64,000 nt of DNA, taken from the NCBI RefSeq assembly GCF_042431545.1, contig NZ_JBHLYX010000013.1; one strand, 5' to 3'. The stretch is from Pseudoalteromonas xiamenensis. GTDB lineage: Bacteria > Pseudomonadota > Gammaproteobacteria > Enterobacterales > Alteromonadaceae. Position numbers and translations under genes: made by a program. Below the pieces are notes generated by a model. The model saw only the letters and a program-made list of their open reading frames with translations. It searched no databases and was not told the origin of the DNA. Below, piece by piece: positions 16,864 through 26,597 of this stretch (position 1 is the stretch's first letter; each line of letters begins with the position of its first letter).

Positions 16864-17535
16864 ATGTTGACGTTTCTACTGATTTTTCACATTGCGATGG
16901 GGACGATAGGGATCATTTCAGGGTTTTGTGTGATCGCGATAAAGAAAGGCAGTGCTCTGCATAAACGGATTGGTCGAGTGTTTTTTATCACTATGTTCTT
17001 TATGGGGTTAAGCGGTTGCCTCGTCGCGTGGGTTAAACATATTCCATTATCTATGTTAAATGGTGGGTTAGTTTGTTATTTAGTTTTAACTGCTCTCATG
17101 GCTATGAGGCGTAATACAGCGGCCCTTATCAAACTAAGTAAGGGCTTGTTTGTGTTCGGTCTACTACTGGTGACAGGGTACTCATCGTATTTCTACTTTG
17201 CACTTGGCGCTAGTTCAACCTTGAATGGCGGATTTGGACCTAGTGCGTTTGCGGTGTTTGGCCTAATTACGGTGTATGCACTTGGTGAAGATTTGTGTTT
17301 TTTGTTGTCAAATCGAGTGTCTAAACGATTTATGCTTATTCGACATCTGTGGCGAATGCTCTTTCCATTATTTATGGCAAGTGCCGCTGTGTTTTTGGGG
17401 CAAGCAAAACATTTCCCCGTCTTGCTCGTTAAAAATGGCGTGCTCATCATTCCTGTTGCGTTTGTTCTACTCTGCTTATTTTATTGGGTCGGAAAAACGT
17501 GGGTTCAAAAACGTACGTCAGGTGCGCTATCATAA
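16864..17535 (+). CDS. DUF2306-like membrane protein
   Basis: 223 residues, about seven membrane helices. The start, LLIFHIAMGTIGIISGFCVIAIKKGSALHKRIGRVFFITMF, is the characteristic beginning of DUF2306-type proteins (H in the first helix, KGS-LH-R-GR after the second). Biochemical role unknown. Co-transcribed with the previous membrane protein. Confidence 0.7.
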   Translation: MLTFLLIFHIAMGTIGIISGFCVIAIKKGSALHKRIGRVFFITMFFMGLSGCLVAWVKHIPLSMLNGGLVCYLVLTALMAMRRNTAALIKLSKGLFVFGLLLVTGYSSYFYFALGASSTLNGGFGPSAFAVFGLITVYALGEDLCFLLSNRVSKRFMLIRHLWRMLFPLFMASAAVFLGQAKHFPVLLVKNGVLIIPVAFVLLCLFYWVGKTWVQKRTSGALS

Positions 17536-17700
17536 ATGCGCTGAAGGGCTTGCTCAACGCAGGCCTTTTTCCTCTATATCGAGAATATCGTCTCGCCAGT
17601 CCACTGTGAACTATGCTTTATGTAACTTTCAATGATTCTTTTTGCTTCTTTGACGTGTTTTCCTGTATCCTGTCGCGCTGCAAAAATTGAGTATCTATAA

Positions 17701-19152
17701 ATGCATTTTTCTGACTTAGGCTTATCGCCACAAATAAACCAAGCGCTCTCTGATAAAGGGTATGTGCAACCTACACCAATTCAGGCTCAAGCGATCCCCG
17801 CAATATTAAAGGGCCGTGATGTAATGGCTGCGGCGCAAACGGGCACAGGCAAAACGGCGGGTTTTACGTTGCCGATGTTGCAACTATTAAGTCAGGGAAA
17901 CAAAGCGCGTTCAAATCAGGTTCGCGCATTAGTGCTTACGCCAACACGTGAACTTGCCGACCAAGTTTGGCAAAGTGTCATGACGTATTCTCAGCATTTG
18001 CATCTCTCGTGTCAGGTTGTGTACGGTGGGGTGAAAATAAATCCTCAAATGATGAATCTTCGTCGTGGTGCGGACATTTTAGTGGCGACACCAGGCCGAT
18101 TACTCGACCTATATCAGCAAAATGCGGTGAAGTTTGATCATTTAGAAATTTTGGTGCTAGATGAAGCAGACCGCATGCTAGACATGGGGTTTATACACGA
18201 TATAAAACGCATCATTAAGTTGCTGCCGCACCGTAGGCAAAATCTTTTGTTTTCTGCAACCTTCTCGAAAGAGATCCGCGAGCTTGCAAAAGGGTTAATC
18301 CATGATCCAATTGAAGTGTCAGTTGGGCCAGCGAATACGACAGCGAAAAGTGTTGATCAGCTAGTTTATGAAGTGGATAAGAGTAAACGAGCAGCTCTTT
18401 TAAAACACTTGATCAAAACCTACGATTGGAAACAAGTACTTGTATTTACTCGCACCAAACACGGTGCAAATAATTTAGTGCGAGATTTAGAAAAGGCGAA
18501 AATTTCTGCTTTAGCAATACATGGAAATAAAAGCCAAAATGCGCGAATGAAGGCATTGTCCGGCTTTAAGAGTCAAGAAGTCCGAGTATTAGTCGCGACA
18601 GATATTGTCGCACGAGGCCTTGATATTCAAGAGCTACCACATGTTGTGAACTACGACTTGCCAAATGTCTATGAAGACTATGTTCACCGTATCGGGCGTA
18701 CTGGTCGAGCAGGAGCATCGGGGCAAGCTGTTTCGTTTGTAACCAAAGACGATGCTGCGGATCTATTTGGTATTGAACGGTTAATTCAAGAAGTGATTGC
18801 ACGTAAAGTTGAAGCAGGTTTTGAGCCTAAAGAAGCGATACCGGAGTCCAAATTAGATACTCGCCCACTTAAAGCGAAAAAGGCGAAAAAACCAAAGAAG
18901 CCAAACGAAGAGAATGGCAACAAAAATTCAGCTGCTCAGCCTGTGACTCAGCCAAAGCCGAAAGCGGACGGTCAGAAGCCTGCACCTAGACCTGCAAGGC
19001 GTAAACCTCAGTCGAACAATCGCAAACCGCAAGGGCAGGGCGAAGGTAATTCGGTGAAAAAGCATGAAAACTCGAACAGCCCTTGGGCGAAGAGTCCTCG
19101 TTCAAACACTCGTAAGCCTGCGCGTGGAAATTATAGAAATGCGAAAGGCTAA
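17701..19152 (+). CDS. rhlE: ATP-dependent RNA helicase, RhlE type
   Basis: 483 residues. All DEAD-box motifs are visible: Q motif (GYVQPTPIQ), motif I AQTGTGKT, Ia PTRELADQ, Ib TPGRLLD, II DEAD, III SAT, IV VFTRTK, V ATDIVARGLDI, VI HRIGRTGRAG. The tail from ~385 is rich in Lys, Pro, Asn and Arg, typical of RhlE and used for RNA binding. Cytoplasmic; unwinds RNA duplexes in ribosome assembly or RNA turnover. Own terminator follows. Confidence 0.93.
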   Translation: MHFSDLGLSPQINQALSDKGYVQPTPIQAQAIPAILKGRDVMAAAQTGTGKTAGFTLPMLQLLSQGNKARSNQVRALVLTPTRELADQVWQSVMTYSQHLHLSCQVVYGGVKINPQMMNLRRGADILVATPGRLLDLYQQNAVKFDHLEILVLDEADRMLDMGFIHDIKRIIKLLPHRRQNLLFSATFSKEIRELAKGLIHDPIEVSVGPANTTAKSVDQLVYEVDKSKRAALLKHLIKTYDWKQVLVFTRTKHGANNLVRDLEKAKISALAIHGNKSQNARMKALSGFKSQEVRVLVATDIVARGLDIQELPHVVNYDLPNVYEDYVHRIGRTGRAGASGQAVSFVTKDDAADLFGIERLIQEVIARKVEAGFEPKEAIPESKLDTRPLKAKKAKKPKKPNEENGNKNSAAQPVTQPKPKADGQKPAPRPARRKPQSNNRKPQGQGEGNSVKKHENSNSPWAKSPRSNTRKPARGNYRNAKG

Positions 19153-19188
19153 GTGCTGATTGGTACTTAATACATCCAATGAGTTATG

Positions 19189-19219
19189 AGACCCGATACA
19201 TCGTATCGGGTCTTTTTTT
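19189..19219 (+). terminator. Rho-independent terminator after rhlE
   Basis: AGACCCGATAC - ATC - GTATCGGGTCT followed by seven further T. Perfect 11 bp stem. Confidence 0.95.
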
Positions 19220-19671
19220 GGTTCACGTTGGCTTGGAAGCCACAAAGACGACATGCCGTGCAAATTCTGTATATGAAAGTCTAAATTGTCAAAACTACAA
19301 CAATTCACATTTCTTTTCTTTGACCGCAACTATCACAAAATCAATATGGTGCTGAAATAGCTTGGAGTACGCTACTCAAACAAATTGTTTATTTTGGCTT
19401 GGGTTTTAGTGGAAAAAGTGCTGTAAGGGACTAAGTTTAACAAGTGAGTTACGTATAAAACTTAGAATAAGGTTAAAAATTGCGATGAAAGCGAGATTTT
19501 GAGATTCGTTTTCCTGTGTTTTACTATTTTAGGGACGTAAAACGGCGATATTTAGGCAGTAACTGAATGTCGCTGGATCAAGGCTGATCACGTTAAACTG
19601 ATTGCTCGCAATTGAATAACCAAACACTAAGTTTCACACGAACTCCGATAACTTTCAGTCGAGGAGTCCCC
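19220..19671. other. Long intergenic region
   Basis: 452 bp without a convincing gene. It presumably contains the promoter of the PstS-like/porin pair. A frame open from 19612 in phase with the next gene lacks a start signal. Nothing else stands out except a TGATC pair near 19576-19590. Confidence 0.4.
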
Positions 19672-20109
19672 ATGCAAAGTTCTATAAAAAATCGATTGCT
19701 TTGCAGTATTGGTGCTATTGGAATGTTGTTATCCATGTCACCAGCAGTGTCTGCAGAAGTTGCTGTAATAGTCCATCCTAGTAATAACGTTGCACTTGAT
19801 AAAGCGGAAATAGAGCGGATTTTTTTAGGAAAATCAAAAGCATTTAGTTCAGGTGAAACTGCCATACCAACCAATCTTGCTGCTGGTGCAGCAACGCGTT
19901 CAGAATTCGAAGACAAAGTATTAGGTCGAACAAGTGCTCAAGTTAATGCTTACTGGGCAAAACTGGTATTTACGGGCAAAGGTACGAAGCCGAAAGAACT
20001 GGATTCGGATGGTCAGGTTACTGAGTTTGTCGCGGGTAACGTAGGGGCGATTGCGTACGTTGCTGCATCGTCAGTTACGGGTAATGTTAAAGTGGTCGCC
20101 ACTTTTTAA
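19672..20109 (+). CDS. Small PstS-like periplasmic binding protein
   Basis: 145 residues; ATG 19672 has GAGGAG eight bases upstream. Signal peptide to VSAEVAV. The mature part (VAVIVHPSNNVALDKAEIERIFLGKSKAFSSGETAIPTN, later VGAIAYV) belongs to the short phosphate-ABC substrate-binding-like group found singly in marine Gammaproteobacteria, often beside a porin. These lack the second lobe of full PstS. No permease is nearby. Nine bp separate it from the porin gene, so they are co-transcribed. Role in anion uptake or sensing is inferred. Confidence 0.75.
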   Translation: MQSSIKNRLLCSIGAIGMLLSMSPAVSAEVAVIVHPSNNVALDKAEIERIFLGKSKAFSSGETAIPTNLAAGAATRSEFEDKVLGRTSAQVNAYWAKLVFTGKGTKPKELDSDGQVTEFVAGNVGAIAYVAASSVTGNVKVVATF

Positions 20110-20118
20110 GGAAAGGGT

Positions 20119-21264
20119 ATGTTTAAAGCAAAATATTTAGGTTACGCAGTTTCAATGGCAGCGGCCCTATTTACTTCAGTCAGCTATGCGGACATTAAGT
20201 TTTCGGGGTATGGCAGTCTTGTGGCAGGTAAAACACTTGGGACAGTGGATGACCCGTTAAATCCTGGTCAAACACGGGATGAAACCTTTACGGCCGACTT
20301 TTATGATGTAGGGCAATACACCAACGACCTCACATTCAATGCAGAATCCATGATAGCACTGCAAGCGACTACCAGTTTGGGCGAACAGCTTGATTTCACT
20401 GCACAACTTGTCGCGAAAGGAACGGATGATTTTAGTCCTGAGTTTGACTGGTACTACCTAACGTATAAACCTTCAGAACAATGGACGATTTTGGCAGGAC
20501 GTCGCAACATACCAATGTATTACTTTTCAGAATTTTCTGAAGTTGGGTTTGCGTATCCGTGGATGCGTCCGCCTTCAAACTTATATTGGTGGCAAGTCAC
20601 CCAATTTAATGGGGTGTCTGCAATTTATGATTTCACGCTTGGGGATTATGCCAGCAATGTAATGGTGTTCTACGGAAATGAGTATTCGTACGACAACAAA
20701 GAGATGAAATACTACGATCGCTTGTATGGAGGTAATGCACGGTCAGTAGATGAATTCTGGAAAGACATTCTTGGGTTTAACTGGAATGTGTCAGGTGACA
20801 ACTTTGACGTCAGACTGGTGTATTTCACTAATGATCGCGACAGAACAACCGTTAACGCAGATGGAACGTCTACGGATTCTCCACACTTTACGCAAGAGTT
20901 TTTAGGCTTTGGTGGTTCGGTTAACTTTAACCCCATTACGGTGTTATTTGATTGGAACTTAGTTAAGTATGATGATGCGTACGGCACAGAATTCCCAACG
21001 TATTTGGTGTCTGTCGTCTACAACATCGATAAATTCCAACCATATATTTCCTACTCTAAAGCGGATCATAAGCGTAAGAAAGTGCCAACAGACGATTTAG
21101 AAGAACATTATCTACTGAGTTATGGTTTGAGATATAACTTCTATCCGAGTGCGGCCTTGAAAATTCAGTACGACAACTTTGTAGATCAAGGCGACAAAGC
21201 CACTGGTTGGGCGTATCACGGTGATTCACGAGCTGTTTCCATTGGTGTTGATTTTATCTTCTAA
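20119..21264 (+). CDS. Outer-membrane porin-like beta-barrel protein
   Basis: 381 residues. Signal peptide to SYADIKFSGYGSL; amphipathic strands throughout (WYYLTYKPSEQWTILAGRR, DYASNVMVFYGNEYSY), ending in Phe (GVDFIF), the barrel-assembly signal. Length suits a 16-18-strand porin. AAGGAAAGGGT precedes the ATG. Pairing with a PstS-like protein suggests uptake of a small anion. Confidence 0.85.
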   Translation: MFKAKYLGYAVSMAAALFTSVSYADIKFSGYGSLVAGKTLGTVDDPLNPGQTRDETFTADFYDVGQYTNDLTFNAESMIALQATTSLGEQLDFTAQLVAKGTDDFSPEFDWYYLTYKPSEQWTILAGRRNIPMYYFSEFSEVGFAYPWMRPPSNLYWWQVTQFNGVSAIYDFTLGDYASNVMVFYGNEYSYDNKEMKYYDRLYGGNARSVDEFWKDILGFNWNVSGDNFDVRLVYFTNDRDRTTVNADGTSTDSPHFTQEFLGFGGSVNFNPITVLFDWNLVKYDDAYGTEFPTYLVSVVYNIDKFQPYISYSKADHKRKKVPTDDLEEHYLLSYGLRYNFYPSAALKIQYDNFVDQGDKATGWAYHGDSRAVSIGVDFIF

Positions 21265-21269
21265 ACCAC

Positions 21270-21315
21270 TAACACGAAGTGCACGGTTTGAGGGCAAACG
21301 GTGCACTTCGTGTTA
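21270..21315. terminator. Long inverted repeat after the porin gene
   Basis: TAACACGAAGTGCACGGTTTG - AGGG - a 21-base complement, with one mismatch. It lies between two converging genes (porin, kinase) and would stop or stabilise both transcripts; there is no strong T run. Confidence 0.75.
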
Positions 21316-21396
21316 TGCATTTCGATTGGTTTAAGTTCTGAGCATTGATGACTGGTACACTCAGATTTTTCTTGTTCTTGTGCTTTCAACGGCCAA

Positions 21397-22689
21397 TTAA
21401 TTGGGCAGGCTAACCGTTACCTTACACCCTGTTGGTTGCGTGTTTTCAAGCGTAAGTCGGCCTCCATGAGCTTGTACGATTTGCTTGCTAAGCACGAGGC
21501 CTAGACCCGTTCCACCTTGTTTAGTTGTAAACAATGGAACGAATAAATTCGCCTGATTTTGAATGCCAGGACCTTGGTCTTGGATAGTGATGTGATGATA
21601 GCCGGCTTCGGTGTATACGTTGATTTGTATCGGTCTGTTTGGCGCTGCTTCGTGAGCATTCTTTAATAAATTAATGAAACATTGTTCAAGTTGGCTTGGG
21701 TCGGCTTGCAATGACGTATCGGTTAAACGATTCTGTATATCAATTTGATATGGAAGCAACGCAGCTAGTGCATCGAGCAATTGAGCAAGTTTAATGGTTT
21801 CCAGCTTGGGTTCGGGTAACTGCGTTACGGAACGATAGGCATTGATAAACCCATGTAGTCGATTTGCCCGTTCTCCAATAAGCGTCAGTCCATCGTTTAA
21901 ATCTTCTTTGAGCTCTGTGTCGAGGTCCGCATTGGATGATATTTTCTTTAGTGTCGCACTGATGGAGACTATTGGCGACAACGAGTTGTTGACTTCATGA
22001 CTTAAAACGCGCACGAGATTTTTCCAGGCAGATTGCTCTTCTCTACTCAATAAAACTTCCACGTCAGACAAAATAAACAGGGTTTGTTGCTCACCTTTAT
22101 CGCGGAATTGATCTTTAAATAAGTGCCAGCGGCCACCTTGTGCAGAACTTAAACTCACCAATGCATTTGATTGGCTGCTGAGTAAGTGCGCAAGACCCAG
22201 TTCGTGCAGGTTGTAGGAAGTTAGCTTGTTTTCGCTTAGTGAAAACAGCTTCGTCGTGGCTGGATTGGCCAGCGTAATTCGACCTGAACCATCACAGGCT
22301 AAAATCGCCACATCAATTTCTTTTAATAGTTTTGCAAGCAAAAGTTGGCTTTCTTTGAATTCAAACCTTTCAGATGACAAAGTATCAGCAAGACGATTAA
22401 TTTCACGGAGCAACTGCGAATGGGCGGAATCAGTGGCCAGACTTTTAGCGCGCAATGTAAAGTCACCTTGATTGAGTGCTTCGATAATATTGCCCAGTTG
22501 CACGAATTGATCTTGCAGCTTTTTATGCAGCAATTGGTAAGCCACACACGCCGAGAGAAAGACAAGGCTGATTATCAGCAAAGTTAAATAGAGGTTTAGC
22601 TTCGCGACATACAGCACGCTACAAAGCGTGATAAAACAGGGTATAAACAACCAAGCTATCAGGCGCGTAATTTGCTTTTCAAATGGCAT
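21397..22689 (-). CDS. NtrY/NtrB-like sensor histidine kinase
   Basis: 430 residues. Two membrane helices (~12-50) with almost no periplasmic part, a linker/HAMP-like region, a PAS domain (~105-200, DVAILACDGSGRITLANPATTKLFSL), an H box RVLSHEVNNSLSPIVSIS, then HATPase motifs NLLKNAHEAA, DQGPGI, GGTGLGLVLSKQIV. The HExxN-type H box is typical of NtrB/NtrY kinases paired with sigma54 activators. The gene follows the NtrC-type regulator by 11 bp, last in the export operon. It senses an internal or membrane signal, not an external one. Confidence 0.9.
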   Translation of the reverse strand: MPFEKQITRLIAWLFIPCFITLCSVLYVAKLNLYLTLLIISLVFLSACVAYQLLHKKLQDQFVQLGNIIEALNQGDFTLRAKSLATDSAHSQLLREINRLADTLSSERFEFKESQLLLAKLLKEIDVAILACDGSGRITLANPATTKLFSLSENKLTSYNLHELGLAHLLSSQSNALVSLSSAQGGRWHLFKDQFRDKGEQQTLFILSDVEVLLSREEQSAWKNLVRVLSHEVNNSLSPIVSISATLKKISSNADLDTELKEDLNDGLTLIGERANRLHGFINAYRSVTQLPEPKLETIKLAQLLDALAALLPYQIDIQNRLTDTSLQADPSQLEQCFINLLKNAHEAAPNRPIQINVYTEAGYHHITIQDQGPGIQNQANLFVPLFTTKQGGTGLGLVLSKQIVQAHGGRLTLENTQPTGCKVTVSLPN

Positions 22690-22700
22690 ATAGTCCCTAT

Positions 22701-24074
22701 CTAGATTTCAAACTTTTCGAGACGTCGATAAAACGCACTGCGACTAAGCCCGAGCGATTTAGCAGCCGTCACTGCATTGCCTTTGTGAGCATTCAATCGG
22801 GCTGTAATAATTTCCTTTTCAATGTCGTCCATCGTTCGCTCGCCAAAATCACTACGTGTACTTTGATTGGGCGTAGGTGCCGAGGAAGACAACATAAGGT
22901 GTTCTACACCGATTTCGGTCGTGGCTAACAAGGCTGCGCGTTCCATGGTATGCGATAACTCACGTACGTTACCAGGCCACTCATATTGTTCAAGAGCCTG
23001 AAGAGCTGACTCAGACAGGCGAGGAACGGGTTTCCGTTGGCGAGTTGCAGCTAATCTAAGTTGTTGTTCAGCAAGGGGGATAATGTCTTCCTTCCGTGTT
23101 CTGAGCGGCGGAAGCGTCACGACGAAGGTATTAAGTCGATAGTATAAATCTTGTCGGAAGGTTTTATTGTGGACCATAAAGTCGAGGTCTGCATTGGTTG
23201 CGCTGACAATCCGCACGTCGGCAATTTGAGTTTTGCTCGAACCGACCTTTTCAAACTGTTTTGATTCCAGCACTCGGAGTAATTTACCTTGCTGGCTCAG
23301 GGGAATATTTCCGACTTCATCCATAAACAATGTGCCGCCGTTCGCAAGTTCAAAACGACCTACACGTTGTTCTTTTGCGTCCGTGTATGCGCCTTTCGTG
23401 TGACCGAACATCTCACTCTCAAACAAAGTGTCCGTTATTGCCCCCATATTAATTGAGACAAAACGCGCGTGATTGCGAGGACTGAGATTGTGAATGTATT
23501 CTGCGAGTAAGCTTTTACCTGTGCCGTTTTCACCGGTAATGAGAATGTTGAGGTCCGAATTGGCCAGCGGTGCAAGTTGCTGAAGTAGGGTTTGCATCGC
23601 CATTGAGTGGGCTATCAACTCCACTTTGCCTAACGGTTCTAATGATTGTTTTAACGCATGGTTCTCCGCGGCTAACAGTGAGTTTTCTTTATTTTTGGCG
23701 CGAAGTGCGAGCTGCGTGTTTAAAATAGAGAGAAGTCGTTCGTTTTCCCACGGTTTTTGGATGAAATCACCCGCACCAGCTTGCATGACGGACACGGCGA
23801 TGTCGATGCTTGCCCAGCCTGTCATGGTAACAACCGCGAGATCTGAGTCGATTGCTTTTAACGCTTTAATGAGGGCAATACCTTCATCACCAGACGTGGT
23901 ATCTCGGTGATAGTTGAGATCGATTAACGCTAAATCGATTTCTTTACTCTTAACAAAAAATTCAGCTTCGGCTGGTGAAGACGCGGTTACAACGGTGAAG
24001 CCTTCGCTTTTTAGGAGTAAACGTAGCGCACTGACGATACTCGGATCATCATCGCAAACAAGAACTTGCTTCAT
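22701..24074 (-). CDS. NtrC-type sigma54-dependent response regulator
   Basis: 457 residues from ATG 24074 (MKQVLVCDDDPS); the frame opens 32 codons earlier but these look non-coding. Receiver (D at ALIDLN), AAA+ domain with Walker A GENGTGKS, the sigma54-contact loop as GAYTDA (usual GAFTGA), Walker B GGTLFMDEV, R-finger region, and a Fis-type HTH at the C-terminus (AAKSLGLSRSAFYRRLEKF). It needs sigma54-RNA polymerase. The likely target is its own operon: palindromes and a -24-like TGGCAC lie upstream of the adaptor gene. The altered GAFTGA loop (Y for F, D for G) is within known variation but worth noting. Confidence 0.9.
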   Translation of the reverse strand: MKQVLVCDDDPSIVSALRLLLKSEGFTVVTASSPAEAEFFVKSKEIDLALIDLNYHRDTTSGDEGIALIKALKAIDSDLAVVTMTGWASIDIAVSVMQAGAGDFIQKPWENERLLSILNTQLALRAKNKENSLLAAENHALKQSLEPLGKVELIAHSMAMQTLLQQLAPLANSDLNILITGENGTGKSLLAEYIHNLSPRNHARFVSINMGAITDTLFESEMFGHTKGAYTDAKEQRVGRFELANGGTLFMDEVGNIPLSQQGKLLRVLESKQFEKVGSSKTQIADVRIVSATNADLDFMVHNKTFRQDLYYRLNTFVVTLPPLRTRKEDIIPLAEQQLRLAATRQRKPVPRLSESALQALEQYEWPGNVRELSHTMERAALLATTEIGVEHLMLSSSAPTPNQSTRSDFGERTMDDIEKEIITARLNAHKGNAVTAAKSLGLSRSAFYRRLEKFEI

Positions 24075-24173
24075 AGTATTCCCTATATATTCTGACTCTA
24101 GTCTACTGTTTTCAAACGAAAGTGAAAAGTGAGCATTTACCCCAGAGGGTAAATGCTCACGAAGTGGCAAGAC

Positions 24174-26588
24174 TTATTCGTCGCGAAGTGCTACTGCGGG
24201 TTCAAATGCGAGAGAATGTCTTACAGGGAAGTAAACCGCACACACCACCACAAGTAAGATAAGCGTTGGTACGGCAATGAAAATAGCGACAGAACCAGAT
24301 GCGATGCCTGCTTGTGCCATGAGTGTGACTAGGCCAAACCCCGCGGGTAAGCCAACTAGTAAACCTATCGATAATTGTTTCATTCCTTTGATTGTAAAAT
24401 GTCTCAGAACATCAGAATCTGACGCGCCGAGTGCCCGACGCACGCCCACTTCTTGACGTTTTTGTGCAATCGAGTTGGCCATTACGCCGTAAATGCCACT
24501 GAACGCTAAAACCATAGAAGCGATAGCAAAGCTTAAGAAAATACGGCTAACAAAGTTCATACCTCCGATACGTTCAGCAATCGCAACTTCAACCGCTTTG
24601 ACTGAATACGCTGGCGTGTCTTTGTCCAGTTGTAAAGCTGCGCGGTTTAGCGAGCTGCGCAGTAAATCAGGATCGCCGTTCGAGGTAATGGCCAGCAGCA
24701 TGTTGCGGCGTGGACTTTGTTTGTACGGCACGAATACTGAGCTGCGAATTTTATTGCCTTCAACAGGCTGACCGAAAATCACGTTTTCTGACACGCCTAT
24801 GATAGTTATCCAAGGAGCATCGTCTTCATCTACCCACACAAAACGCTTACCAATAGGTGATTCGTTAGGGTAATACTTGTCCACAAAGTTTTGTGAAACA
24901 ACGGCAACCATTGGAGATGTTTCATTGTCTTGTGGTGTGAACCAGCGACCTTCAACCAAGGTGAGATCCAGTGTTTCATTGAACTCAGTATCGACCAAGT
25001 TTAGGTTCGCCGATGGATAATTTGGCTCTTTACCGTAATCAAACTGCTCCAGTGCAAAGTTAGTCAAATAACCCCACGTGTGTGGTAAAGAGGAAGCATA
25101 GGCTACGCCTGTCACATTTGGGTCTTGTTTCAGTAAATCTTTCAGATTCTCATAATATTGGATACGGCTCTCAGTCGTTGCGTAACGGTTTGGATCTAAC
25201 CCGACGCGCGCAGTCAGGTAGCCTTTTGAAGCAACACCATAATCTGCCTTTTCGAGTTCACCGACTGCGTTCACCATTGATACGGAGACTAAAATTAATG
25301 CGCATGACAGGGCTACTTCTGAGATGACGATGATTTTACTCAAACGGCCTGTGCCCTTGCTTTGTGCGCCGCGTGTACCATCACGAAGGACGGCATTGAT
25401 GTCAGTTTTACTTGCACGCCAAGCTGGTAAAAAGCCAGTAACAAAAATAGTGGCAATACAAATTGCGACTGCGGCGAACAATGTGTCCGACGTCATGTTT
25501 TCATGCCAGTAGTAAGGTGCTTCGATTGGCATACCAGTCGAGAAATATTGCACGCTTAGGTTCACTGTAAATCCAGCAATCAAGATAGAAAAAAGCCCTG
25601 AAACACAGCAGATGATCACGCTTTCCCACATCATTTGTTTGATGAGCGTCGCACGAGGCGCACCTAACGCACTGCGAATGGCAATTTCTTTATTCTGTTC
25701 GATAGCGCGGGACAACAGCAAATTACTGACGTTGATACAGGCGAGTAGCAAAATGAGGGCGACGGAAATCATCATGGTAGTTAGAATGCCTTCACCGCCG
25801 TTACCCACCATTTCATCTTGATAGGTCCAAATGTAGCCTTGAATGTTTGAGTTTAGTTCTGGGTATTGCTCTTTTAACTCTGTGAAAAACTGCTGAATAA
25901 ATGTCATTGCTTGTGCGTCACTTACGCTATCGCGTAGCAAGCCGTGTACTGCAACGTAAGGTGAATTTTCCCGTTTCACGCCGTGCGTTGTATCTGTAAA
26001 AGGTAAATACAGTTTGGCAGAGCCTGGAAAGCGGTAACCTTGGCTTGTAACACCGATGACCGTATAGTTTTCGCCGTTAATACGCAGTTTTTCACCAATG
26101 ATTTGCTCGTTGCCCGCATATAACTCCTGCCACAGCACGTAGCTTAGTACCGCAACATTATCGTGGCCTTCTTCCAAATCCATTGGCTCAAATAGACGAC
26201 CAAGGGTTGCATGACCATCAGACATTGAGAAGAAAGTAGGGGTAACGTAATGCGTTTCATAGCGCATGACTTTATCGCTGGTGCTTAAATTCACACCTAA
26301 AATTTTGTAGGCATCAATCTGTGAGAAAATTTGTTGTTTCTCACGGAGTTCTTCAAACTCATGCAAGCGAAGCGTTGCACCATCATAAATGACCCCATCG
26401 ACAACCGTGGTCACTTTGCGCACTTTTTCACCGTGTTCAAATGGAAGGGGAGCAAGTAATGTAGACTGCAAAAATCCGACCATAAAAATACAAAGGCTTA
26501 AGCCTGTCGTCATAACGAATATTGTTAGAGCACTGAATTTAGGCGTTTTTAGCAAACGTCTCATGGCATAGCGGATATCATCAAACAT
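24174..26588 (-). CDS. MacB-like ABC transporter permease
   Basis: 804 residues. Two copies of the MacB periplasmic plus FtsX permease unit: helix ~20-40, periplasmic domain, then three helices (~280-380) ; a further helix near 425, second periplasmic domain, and three C-terminal helices (~685-790). The strong ribosome site AGGAGG precedes the ATG. Ten bp after the ATPase gene. Such ABC exporters, with a MacA-like adaptor and an outer-membrane channel, move peptides, lipids or toxins out through the periplasm or work mechanically on periplasmic substrates. No outer-membrane channel gene is nearby. Confidence 0.9.
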   Translation of the reverse strand: MFDDIRYAMRRLLKTPKFSALTIFVMTTGLSLCIFMVGFLQSTLLAPLPFEHGEKVRKVTTVVDGVIYDGATLRLHEFEELREKQQIFSQIDAYKILGVNLSTSDKVMRYETHYVTPTFFSMSDGHATLGRLFEPMDLEEGHDNVAVLSYVLWQELYAGNEQIIGEKLRINGENYTVIGVTSQGYRFPGSAKLYLPFTDTTHGVKRENSPYVAVHGLLRDSVSDAQAMTFIQQFFTELKEQYPELNSNIQGYIWTYQDEMVGNGGEGILTTMMISVALILLLACINVSNLLLSRAIEQNKEIAIRSALGAPRATLIKQMMWESVIICCVSGLFSILIAGFTVNLSVQYFSTGMPIEAPYYWHENMTSDTLFAAVAICIATIFVTGFLPAWRASKTDINAVLRDGTRGAQSKGTGRLSKIIVISEVALSCALILVSVSMVNAVGELEKADYGVASKGYLTARVGLDPNRYATTESRIQYYENLKDLLKQDPNVTGVAYASSLPHTWGYLTNFALEQFDYGKEPNYPSANLNLVDTEFNETLDLTLVEGRWFTPQDNETSPMVAVVSQNFVDKYYPNESPIGKRFVWVDEDDAPWITIIGVSENVIFGQPVEGNKIRSSVFVPYKQSPRRNMLLAITSNGDPDLLRSSLNRAALQLDKDTPAYSVKAVEVAIAERIGGMNFVSRIFLSFAIASMVLAFSGIYGVMANSIAQKRQEVGVRRALGASDSDVLRHFTIKGMKQLSIGLLVGLPAGFGLVTLMAQAGIASGSVAIFIAVPTLILLVVVCAVYFPVRHSLAFEPAVALRDE

Positions 26589-26597
26589 AACAACCTC

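Noticed and set aside
19612..19671. Upstream start of the PstS-like gene
   Set aside because: No ribosome site, and it would spoil the signal peptide that begins at 19672.
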